This document shows positions 43,801 through 55,800 of a stretch of DNA of 64,000 nt, piece after piece (within the stretch, counting starts at the first letter, position 1; each line of letters starts with the position of its first letter). The notes under the pieces are model-generated. The model worked only from the letters and a program-made list of their open reading frames with translations. It was not told where the DNA came from and ran no database searches. Position numbers and translations under genes: made by a program. The DNA is from Odontesthes bonariensis (Eukaryota; Chordata; Actinopteri; Atheriniformes; Atherinopsidae), in NCBI RefSeq assembly GCF_027942865.1, contig NC_134511.1, forward strand, positions 28,071,390 to 28,135,389, read 5' to 3'.

Positions 43801-46800
43801 CTCAAAACCAAATTGAGAAAATTGGAAGTCGGAGGTCTGTTGTTGCACAGCACAACAAGCACTTTGTGATGCTTGCAAATATCAGTTCAGCAAATAGATG
43901 GGATGGATTCACTGATCTGATGAGCGATGTAGTCAGATGTATCGTACCTGGCTGGTGTTCATCTGTATGATTCCTTTGTTAATGGATTAACAAAGGATGG
44001 TGGTGACTGTGCAAGCAATTAAAGTCTTAATTAAAATAATTTAATTTATAAATGTTGTAACAGAGCACAACTACATGTTTTTATGGAGTTGCTTTATCAG
44101 TCTTATCCCTCAGTGATCAAGGAAATACTGTTTTGTTTGTATATTAAAAACCAACTTGGGTCCAATCTATTTGACATGAATCCCCTTCTTCCAAACTCAT
44201 TGTGTCAACAGGACTTCCAAAGGCAGTACAGAAATGCACCAACAAACCATTTTTTTTTTTTTTTTTTTTTTTGTCTGGGGGATTTTGACCATACTTGGGA
44301 CTTTTTTTTCTTGACTTCTTGAAGGTTTTCTCCATAGCTCAGTCCTTGCACAGAGGTATTCGCATTTGACAAAATAGTGAATTCTCAAAATGGCTGAGAA
44401 ACATCATTGGTGTAGACTTCAATGGCAAAGGGACTGATTCCAAGACTGACATGAAATAACTAAGAAATACATGTGTCCTTGCAGGGAATGTGCTCTTCTG
44501 CTGTAACCCAACAATTCACCTATATGCTGATGAAAACAGGCACAGTTGTCTTGAAGGCCCAAACAGACATGAAGGGCTACACACCAGACCAGATCATCCA
44601 GTTGACGGCCAACATCCATAACCAATCTGGGAAGACCACAGGCAACATGGCAGCCAACCTAGTGCAGGTGAAGACTTTTTACAGCACCTTCCAAACTTAC
44701 AGTCCTAAATATATTTTTCTCCTCCTGTTGGTTATTTCTTCATTTGAGTAATTGAGAATCTTAAACATTTTCAAAAGATGCCTCTCCCTAAAACCAATAA
44801 ATGGCTTAAAGGTTGAGATGCAGAGTTTTATTTAAATTCAATATATATTGTTTCAATATATATCAGTATTTTCTACTTCACCCATCCATATCCATTTTGT
44901 TTTAACCCACTGCTGACTTTTTGTTAGTTTCATATGAATTTTAATGGCAAAACAACATGCTTTTATGAGAAAGCTGTAACTTTATCAGGACCTGTCCTCC
45001 GGTGAAGTAACAGATCTTGTTTTTCTTTGACAACTATGCTGTTACAGTAGTGCTGTCAAGCCTCAAGACTATTATACTGACCACTGACCATTGATTGATA
45101 AAGCTATCCACATAATTTATCTCAAGAGTGAATAGGTAAATATAAGAGAATTTCAACTTTAAAACTTTTATTCTGGGCCTGATCAATCATTGCCACAAAG
45201 ATTACACTTAACATTCACAACATTAAAACCACTGGACTAGTTTTATGTAAGTCTCTCTTGTGCTGCTAAAAAGGTTTTATGGAATGGAGTGTGGAGCCTC
45301 TTTGGATTAGTTTTGTTCGAATGTATTTTATAAATGCTTAATCCAGCTGAGATCTGATGATTTCAAGGGTTGTAGAAAGCAGCAATTAAAATGGCATCAA
45401 AATAGATGTTTAGTTTTCAGAAATGGAGTAAGGTGGCAAAATTAGCTTTAGCTGCAGCTACCTCACCGGCTAACTCTCATGCGAGCCAGCAGTCTCTGCA
45501 GCTTGATTTCTAACCAAATTTAGTTGTTCTATGTTGTTGGCCTTTCCTTTCCTTTATTTCAACATTTTTTTCTGTTCATTCATTTATTGAGTGTTGTAAT
45601 GAATCCTCGCTTTGTTATCTTCACTGCACAAAGTTGAAAATCTGTATTTTGCAATCATTGCACAATAAATCCAGTTGGTCCATCTCCATGTCCTTGTGTT
45701 CTCAGAGAGTGACCTATGAGACGAAGAGGCCCACTCATGAAGTGAAAACCATAGCAGAGTTGGAGGGTGGTGTGGTGAAGGCGGGTAAGGAGGTGGAGTG
45801 GAAAGAGCAGATCATCGTTCCGCCCCTTCCTCAGTCCTCCCTAGTTGGCTGTGAGCTTATAAAGATCCAATATTACGTCAAAGTAAGATCATTATATCCG
45901 TCTGTTTCACTATCAGCAGCGTTTCTAATAATGAAATAAGTGCCTGGGTCACTTTTTTGAGTTTAGTCAAGGATGCAACAGCAGCATAAGTTAACTTTTT
46001 TCCATTTTCCTCAATGCAATAACTATAATAAGAAATCATTAATGACGCTCATTTAACATTTTAGTTTTAGGCTTAAGAAGTTTATGTTTCCAAAGTTTGT
46101 CTTTTTAGTACAAAATTCCAACTTTTTGGTGATGTCATGCCACCTGCATGAAGGGAGGTCACATGAAGTTGCATTGTGCATACATGTGAGGGTAAAATGT
46201 TTTTTAGATGATAATTCCACTTGGTATTAAAACACTGAATGAGAAAATGTGTTTGAAGATTACCTGAGAAGAGCAGGCAAGCACACAACCATCAGGCTTG
46301 CAGTGGTCATTAGCCATGGCTTAACATTAAGATCAGGACTTCCGGTTTCGGTAAGCATGTGAGTGCAGCGTCGTCTCATCCTCCCGCAGCGAAAACTTTT
46401 AAAACCTCCTTTTCCCCCCAAACCCCAATTAATTAAGACGAAAAGAAGTAACATTAGTACCTTGGGCACCGTTGTAAAATGTCGAAAGCAACAAAAACGT
46501 CTAAAAATTCTGATGCGGAGGCCTCTCCGACAAACCACGGTGCAGTGTTGGCTAGTATAACTAGCATACTGGAAGACCACAGAGCTAGCATCGCAGCCGA
46601 CTTTAAAGCATCTTTCGCTACCTTGGAGCTGAGACTGGACAAAATGCAGACGTGATCACAGAGCAGGGTCAGCGAATTGATTCACTTGAGTCACATGCCT
46701 AGCTACAAGCCCAACGAATTCAGGTACTGGAGGACAGGTGCACAGCATTAGAAAATAGCAACACTAAGTTAAAAGCAAAGACTATCGATCTCGAGGGCTG

Positions 46801-49800
46801 TAGCCGCAGAAACAACATTAGGATAATCGGCCTCCCGGAGTCAATTGAAGGACCCAGGCCCACAAGCTTTTTCGCCTAAGTCCTGGCTGAAGTACTAGGC
46901 GACCAGATTCTTCAATGTCCACCTGAGCTGGACCGGGCGCATAGATTACTCGCTGCGAAACCACAACATGGCGCAAGACCCAGACCAGTGATACTACGCC
47001 TCCACCGCTATCAGACCAAGGAGCTGATCATCCGGGAAGCCCGCAAGAGACGGGGGAAACTTCAGTACCGAGGGTCGCCGATTCAGATCTTTGAGGACTA
47101 CACTGCAGAAGTCGTGGAGGAGCGAGCTAAGTACCGATCTGTGATGACCGATCTTTACAACCTGGCTCTCCGACCAGCGCTTCTCTTCCCGGCCCGTCTA
47201 CAGATTACGCTGGAGAGCGGAGTGAAGAAGAGATTTTCATCTCCCGAGGAAGCCACCATCTTTGCTGTCAAATTTCAATAAACGCCGAGGCCTGAATAGT
47301 TGAACAATTAACAATGATTACTTAACAATGATTACTGTATTGAAAAGGGTTTAACCTTGTTGTTCTCGCAGTTTGGACTGGACGTGATTGATATCCGGCA
47401 TTAATATTTTTACTTTTATTTTTACACCTGTATCGTACAGTACTTAAACTAATTGTGGATCAAATTTTATCCTACATAAGTGTTTTGGAGAAGGTGTTCA
47501 GGGTTCACCTTGATCATCGTGGGTGGGTGGGGGGATCTCAGTTGGTCTTTTAAAGCTGCGGGAGCCGAGAAGAGTAAAGGAGAAGAAAAAATGAAGAAGA
47601 AAGGGAAGTACAAATGCTCAAGTTCAGGTTTAGTTATGTTATTGGGACAGGGGAAAAGGGAGGGGAAAGAAGGTCTTTTCCAGTTTTTGGATAATTTTGA
47701 GTTATGTGCTATGTGTATTTTTATTCTGTATTGGGCCTTTTTAGTACAGAGGATTCTACTGGTTGGCTGCTGCTTCCCCCTGAATACTTATCAGACAATC
47801 TTATTGGTGAGCACTTTTCCATGGCTGGTGTTGCTGGTGGTGATGCTGTGAGGATTATTTAATTAAATACTGGTGGGCTTAATGCCGCAGCTAAACATAC
47901 AAAAATTATGATGCACATTAAAAATCTAAACGCTGATATGTTTCTCCAGGAGACACACCTATGCAACTTAGATCATAGAAAGCTGAATAGACCTTGGATT
48001 GCCCATACCTTCCACTCTCAATTTAATGTTAAAACAAGGGGCACGGCCATAATAATCCGGAAGGGTGTTCATTTCACCTCTGACAAAGTGATCACTGACG
48101 TAAACGGTCGCTATGTAAATGTAACCGGCACATTATATGATAAGCAGGAAATCCTGGTGTCTGTCTACGCTCCCAATTGGGATGATAATAATTTTGTGAG
48201 TTCATTATTTTCTGCAATCCCAAACTTAGACTCTCACTTTCTAATAATGGGAGGAGATATGAACTGTGTGATTGATTCTTCTCTGGACAGATCCAGCTCA
48301 CGTTCAACTACATCTACGAAAATGTCCCAAGCTCTTTCTACTTTTATGAATCAATATGGGTTTATTGACCCGTGGCGATTCCTTCATCCTGTTGTAAGAC
48401 AGTACTCTTTTTTTTTTTTTTTTTTTTTCTCCCATGCACACTGCTCATTCTCACATATAGATTACTTCTTGGTTGACAAAGAACTTATTCCAGTGATTGT
48501 CTCCTCCCAGTACTACCTATAACTGTGTCGGATCATGCCACAATAATTTTGGACCTCCATTTTAGTATGATGCCAAAGGGATTCAGACAGTGGAAGCTGA
48601 ACCCTCTTTAGCTAGCTGATGCTAACTTCTGTAAATATGTTTCGGAATCAATCAGATTTTTCTGTGAAACCAATAAAAACAGTGAAACCTCCCCATCTTT
48701 ATTGTGGGACACTCTTAAGGCTTACATTAGAGGTAAAATTATTTTGTTCACATCTCATGCAAATAGACTGCGCAGATCTCGACAGAAGGAGCTGGAGGAG
48801 GCAATCGCTGATCTAGATAATAAGCTTTCATCTGCAAATGTACCGGACTTGTGTAAAGAAAGAATAACGCTCCAAACGGAACTCAATCTCCTCCTCCTCA
48901 CATCTGAAGCTGAGCAGCTTCTCCTCCGCTCGCAGGGGTTAGTGTATGAATACGGCGACAAAGTTGGGCGACTTTTGGCTCATCAACTGAAGGCAAGATC
49001 AGCACAGAACCAAATTACTCAGATAACTGATAAATCGGGCTCAATAACCTCTGACCCAGATAAAATAAACATTACCTTTAAGTCGTTCTTTGCTCAACTT
49101 TATACCTCAGAATCCGTTACAAACAAAAATGAGCTACAGAACTTTTTTGTGAAATTAGACTTGCCTAAAGTCTCAACCGAAGACAATCTAAAACTAGACG
49201 CCGCTATTACTCTTACGGAAAATAGACAAGCGATACAGTCGATGAATAGCGGTAAATCCCCAGGCCCTGACGGATTTCCTGTTGAGTTTTATAAGAAATT
49301 CTCTGATCATTTGGCTCCACTATTACTAGATATGTTTAACCATTCATTCAGACAGGGTACCTTGTCCCCTACACTTATGCAAGCTTCCATCTCTGATTTT
49401 TAAGAAAGGTAAAGACCCACTAAACTGTGCATCATATAGACCAATATCGCTCCTACCAGTGGATGTTAAGATTCTCGCAAAAATTTTAGCTCGGCACCTG
49501 GAGTTGGTTATGCCCCGGATCATTTCAGAAGACCAGACAGGATTTATAAGGGGAAGACACTCCTATTCTAATATAAGAAGGCTTCTAAGCGTCATTCTCT
49601 CTCCATCTTCCTCTGGTGTCCCAGAGGTCATAATTTCTCTTGATACAGAGAAGGCTTTTGACAGGGTGGAGTGGCCTTTTCTCCTTTTTTCTTTGAAACA
49701 GTTTGGTCTGAGTACCAACTTCATCTCATGGGTCAGTTTACTGTACTCATCACCTTGCGCTTCAGTGTGCACAAATAACCAACGCTCTGCCCCATTCCCA

Positions 49801-52800
49801 CTCTTTCGGGGAACACGACAGGGGTGCCCACTGTCCCCACTATTGTTTGCCCTTGCAACCAAGCCATTATCAGCTGCTCTAAAAATGGAAAGGGGATTTG
49901 AGGGGATTAATAGATGGGGCTTAAAACATCAGGTCTCGCTATACGCGGATGATTTACTCCTCTATGTAAGCAACCCTTTGTTAGGCCTCCCACACATCCT
50001 GGCAGTATTACACTCTTTCGGGCGTCTCTCTGGATATAAGCTTAACATCTCAAAAAGCGCATACTTCCCAATTACCCAAGTGGCCATGAATATTCAGCCA
50101 TCAGCCATGCCATATAATTGGCTAATACAGGGTTTAAGTATCTTGGTGTTACAATCACACGTTCCTTAAGAACAATTCGAGAGCAGAATTTGACATCATT
50201 AACAGCAACGATTAAGTCAGATTTACAAAGGTGGAATTACCTGCCGTTATCTCTAGCTGGTAGAATTCAAACCATAAAAATGAATGTGCTGTATGTCTGT
50301 ACTTGTATGTCTTTCAGTGCCTGCCAATTTTTCTTCCTAAATCATTTTTCACAACCATAAACGGTATTATCTCATAATTTATCTGGGCTGGTAAACGACC
50401 GAGAGCAGGCCGCGTACTGCTTTGCAGGGAAGGATCAGTTGGAGGATTGGGTCTACCCAATTTGATTGGCTATTATTGGGCAGCTAATATGCACAAAATA
50501 ATTTCTTGGATAACATCCCCTCAATCTAGTTGGTGCCGGAGTAAGTCAGCTTCCTGCTCCTCATCGCTGTTGGCTTTGACATGCAGTTCCCTGCCTCTCA
50601 ATTTGTCAAATGTTACCTCCAACCCAGTTGTTGCTGGAACATTAAAGATCTGGGCGCGAATAAGACGTCATCTAGGATGGCTTACCCTTCCTTTAGTGAC
50701 ACCCATTTGCAATAATCACCTGTTCATCCTAGCAAGGATCGACCCACGATTCTCCATATTAGAAAGCAAAGGCTTACGGAGTTTGAGGGACTTGTATATT
50801 GATGGTTTTGATCAATTAGTCTCCACTTTTACTTAAATAAATCAGACTTTTTTAGGTATTTTCAGTTACGGAACTTTGCAAAAATACATACTATGTCATT
50901 CCCACAGGCGCCAACACCAAGTGGATTGGACCTGGTTCTCAAGGCTAAAACACTATCAAGAGGCCATATATCCTATTTTTACAGATTATTGTCTTCAAAC
51001 AGTGAATCTATTTTACATAAAATCAGGATGGGTTGGGAGGCGGAACTCCAGCTGAATTTTTCTGAGTCCTTCTGGGAGGGGGCGAGGGGAGCCGTTAATT
51101 CAACATCTAGTTGTGCAAGACTCTCACTTATACAGTTTAAAATTTTCCACAGATTACACTATAGCAAAGAAAAACTCTCAATACTGTATCCAGACAAATT
51201 TGATGAGAAATGTAGTAGATGTTTACAGACCACATGCAACCTCTCCCATATGTTTTGGACCTGCCCCAAGCTGTCTAATTTCTGGCAACTATTCTTCAAA
51301 ACAATTTCAGATGTATTGTGAACCTAATTCCATCCCCACATATAGCCATCTTCGGCAAGCCCCCAGACGACCTCCGCACCACGGCCATTCAGAATAATGT
51401 CATTGCCTTCGCTTCTCTTGTAGCTCGAAAGGGAATCCTGTTATTATGGAAGTCCCCTCAACCACCATCAATCAAAGTCTGGTTCCATGATATTCTGAGT
51501 CTTCTGAAGCTATAGAAGATAAAGTTTTCACTTAGAGATTTATCTGACAGGTTTTATGTACATTGGAAACCATTGCTTACTTATTTAGATAGGTTGCCGG
51601 CTCAGGAGGTAGCGGGATGAAGCCCCACTTTGTGTTTATATAGGAGATCTTCCCCTCATGGCAGCAGTGACAGTTGGTTTGTCCCGGTGAGGGGGGAGTA
51701 AGCAGCCAATAATACTCACGTTCACTCTAAATAAACTTTTTTGATCACCAGCCAATGTGGCTAGTAAGTTTCTGAAGTTACCAGCCAATCAGAATTTCCA
51801 CTAGCCACATATTTTTCCGTGCAAAAAAGACAGATGAGAGCCACTGAATTAATTTGATCAATTATTAACTAAAACTTTAAATTAATTTTACAGTGAAATT
51901 GGGAATGTATATCCAATTAAAATGATTACAATAATTAAACTTATGTACATACAAAACTTATTCTAACATTTCATTACTCCTCAACCCTCACATACTATTC
52001 AGGGTCACATTTTTTGTACATAAAAAAATAACTTTAAAACTGATTTATATTCATGTGAACCCTGAATCTACAAAAATGTAAATATTTAACAACTTTCTAA
52101 CCATGTTTTAGTGTAGATTATGCACAAAATTAAACACAAAACTATGTGCAGAGCCTAATTATGAAATTATGGATACTGTGAAATGCTTAAACATCGTCCG
52201 AGCTCTCTAAACTGTCTTCGGATCCATCTAAATCAGTTCCATTTTTGCCTTTTCTCACAAAGTGTGGCCGGCGTGTGCGCAAACTGTCACCATGCCAGAT
52301 TCAATATATTCAAAATATCATCCTCCTACCCTCCTTTGGCAGGCATATCTTTTCTCTTCACTGCCGGCTATCCCAACCATCGCCACATTTTGTTAGTGTT
52401 TGCGTCTGGAAATACGATAGACGCCGGTACAAATACAAACCAAGAGTGACCCACTCCCCTAGTACGGCAGCCTCGGCGGATAGAAATTGAAATTTCCCAT
52501 AGAAATTGTGCTCGCGCAATAGACTGTATATAATAGTTTCGCGTCCCGCGAAATAGATGGTAAAGTTCCTCATTTATCATCGGCCAAGCCGGCTAGTGAG
52601 TTTTTTTTTAATACACGCCAAAAATAACTTTCACCCGCATTTGGCGGGTTGGCGGGTGTTAATTTAGAGCCCTGCTCACGTTGTATATGTAAAGATCAGT
52701 ATTAGCACGTTGTATTTGTTTGTTATTATTAGGGACCGAGTGAAACTGCAAGGACCCTATTGTATCTGTAAAGATTATTCTTTCTTTCCGATTCTTATTC

Positions 52801-55800
52801 TTTGCAAAAGGTATGCGAAAACTCAGGAAATTTTGCGAGCACCACCTGCCAGTCGACGACATGAAAGAATCTAAACTTTAAATTTTTGGGAGTCGCTCAT
52901 TGACTCTGTAGCGCCCCCTACGATGCTTAAAAATGGTACCCCCCGCAATAGGATTAGTTTCACGTGGGATGACGAAATTTGATACACTCATTCATCATGC
53001 CCAGACGCACAAAAAAAGTCTCAGGCCGCCAATGTGCCACGTCCACAGGAAGGCGGCCATTTTGGATGGAAAGTGCGTTTTTGTGCCATTTTTGCCCGAT
53101 TCCACGCCTTGCATATGATCGAACTCGTCCTACAGATTTAATGCTACAGACTTCAAACTTGGCCAGGTTACTCTTAAGACATGGGGGGGAAAATTCATGG
53201 GGAAACTTTTTCAAAACTTAAAGGGCGTGGCCGTGGCGACGCCTCAAAGTTCGATGACTCACCGTCACTCGCCACAAAAAATTAAGTCCCTTATAACTCC
53301 CACATACATTATCCAATCTGTCCCAAACTCCATACGGTGAATGCTGGACCCAGCCTGAACACGCACATATAACATAGTGACATCCACCTATACCTGCTGG
53401 GGGTTGGAAACGTCTTTTTTTTTCCACACCTCGCATTTGATCAAACTCCTCCTACAGATTTAATGCAAAAACCTTCAAACTTGGCCAGGTTACTCTTAAG
53501 ACATGTGGGGAAAAAATCATGGAGAAACTTTTTCAAACCTCAAAGGGCGTGGCCGTGGCGACGCCTCAAATTTCTGACTCGCCATAAAAAATTAAGTCCC
53601 TTATAACTCCCACAAACATTATCCAATCTGTCCCAAACTTCAAACGGTGATAGCTGGACCCAGCTTGAACGCACACACATAAAATAGTTCTACGCACCTA
53701 TAGCGCCACCTGCTGGTGGTCGGAAACCTTTTTTTTTTTTTTCACAACTCGCATTTTATTGAACTCCTCCTACAGATTTAATGGTAACAGCTCCAAACTT
53801 GGCCAGGTTACTCTTAAGACACGGGGGGGAAGAAAACTTGAAAAACTTTTCCAAACTCTGAACGGTGTGGGTGTTGCCAGGCGGTAAAAATCTTGTTATG
53901 GCGTTTGTGATATGAAAGCCTTATCATCATCTCAAGATCATGAAACTTGGCACACACATCCACCCTGACGACTTCGTACGTATGTAAAGGGTATCATGTG
54001 TGGGTGGAGAAAAATGGCTCAGTGGCGCCCCCTAGAAATTTTCAAAAACCCCTCCGCATTGGGGTTATTATGTACTCGTACGTACGCAGAGGGTATCGTG
54101 CGCATGCCCAACGTGCGTACGTTGGATGTGCGCACATCTCGGTCCCGCTCACAGCTGCTTGCAGCTTTCTAGTTATTAGTATTATTTCTATGTAGTATTA
54201 TTATTATTATTATTATTATTACGTATTGTTATCCTACAACATGTAAAATATCTAGGGGAGGGGAGGGGGGGTTGTACACAAGTTCTTAAGTTGTTTGGGT
54301 AAAGAAAAAAGAAAATTACTTGTATTCCTGTATACACTTCATATTTTTGTCTTGCATTTGATAAATGAATAAAAAAAAAAAAGATTTATTGGTCATGAAA
54401 TATGTCCTCCGCTCTTAACCCACTCAGGTTGGCACCTGTTGACACACACGCATAGGGTCACACACTCATAGAGACAGATGCCAACCTGGAGCGGTGGAGC
54501 CATTCAAAGCACCCGGGGAGCATGGAGGTATGGAGGCCTTGCTCAAGGGCACCTCGGCCATGACAAGGAGGTGGACTGACACCCTTCCAGCTATCAGTTT
54601 CACCAATCTTTTTGAGTGGCGAGAGTGGGGAATCGAACCTGCCAACCTTCCGGTTATTGGACGGCCGACTCTAACCACTGAGCCACGGCCGCTATGTTTT
54701 CACATCAGAATACTGAGAGCACTTTTCTTTCTGTTAAATGTTCATTTAATTCTGTAAAACTGTTGCCTTTTGATCAATTATTTATTAACTGTTGCTGTCT
54801 TGTGTTTTTTAGCTGTCTGTAATTTTAAGTTCTGGTTCAAAAGGACAAATTAGTTAAATAAAGATTTTACAGATGTGACAAACAAACGGTGGTACACAAA
54901 ACTCACTGTACACTTACAAACCTGCAAAGTACAAAACAGACTAAAGTGCAAGTAAAGTAAATCTGTTTCAGGGATAGTTGCTTTGTGACAATAATTCAGA
55001 GAGGGTAACGATGATAGTGAAATTAATTAGCCAAATGTGTTATGATGTGAATTTTATTCGATTTTTGGTACATGTGAGTGAAAAAAGATAAACTTGTGGT
55101 GAAGATAAATCAATAGCAATGATAACATGACAATCTGGAACAGACATTCAGGGGAAAAATGTTGAAAGAGATTTGATTGTGGGTTGAAATGCTTAAAAAT
55201 ACACAGAGCTCCTCCAGCAAGTTTAACCATCATTATCCTTGTTCTCTTTTCTTTTTTTTTTGGTCTCAGGTCAGTCTTAAGTCACCTGATGTGATGCTGA
55301 CATTACCTATCCAAATTGGGAATGTCTCACTAGACAAAAAACGGCATTCGACCAAAAAAGCTGCTCCTTCTTCCACTGAAGATACATCAGCCACTGTTCC
55401 AACAATGGACACCGCCGCCTCCCCCTCCACACCCACACTTCCCCTTCGCAAAGCCCCCAAACCTGCTCCCCGTCCTGCTCCTCGCTCCAGGATATCAACC
55501 CACAGTTCCCCCAGTGCTCCTCCTGCTGAGCACCACCTTGAAGCAGAAGGTGGGACCTTGATGAATGAAGACTTCTCCAATAAGCGGCAGTCTCAGCTGG
55601 TTTCACCCAATGCTTTCAGCTATGCCCCAGGTCTCCTTTTCTCCCAAAATCTGCAGCCCAATGGGGCAGCTGCAGTACCCAGTGGGCCTGCATTCACTGG
55701 GTCAACAGTGGCCACAGCACCTTACCCCCCTGTGACCAGTCCCACCTCAATGCCACCTCTCATTCTGCCTCCAGACTACGGCACCTCAGCCTTTCCACAA

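Larger units (their letters stand above)
46330..51722 (+). mobile_element. L1/Tx1-type LINE, nearly full length, inactive
   Basis: A 5' region with CGGTTTCGGTAAGC, then ORF1 (46479-47281), a spacer, ORF2 (about 47860-51620) and 3' UTR. Both ORFs have frameshifts and stops. The order endonuclease, RT with YADD, C-terminal Cys/His motif matches fish L1. The 3' end is cut by a hAT MITE (51723) and a further repeat; a possible L1 tail with A-run lies at 54182-54383. Confidence 0.88.

Noticed and set aside
46260..46580. - strand open frame over the L1 5' region
   Set aside because: Antisense of the L1 5' UTR and ORF1 start; no motif.
53118..53840. CRISPR-like spaced repeats
   Set aside because: Units are 320 bp, vertebrate context, no short direct repeats with unique spacers; this is a tandem duplication within an interspersed repeat.
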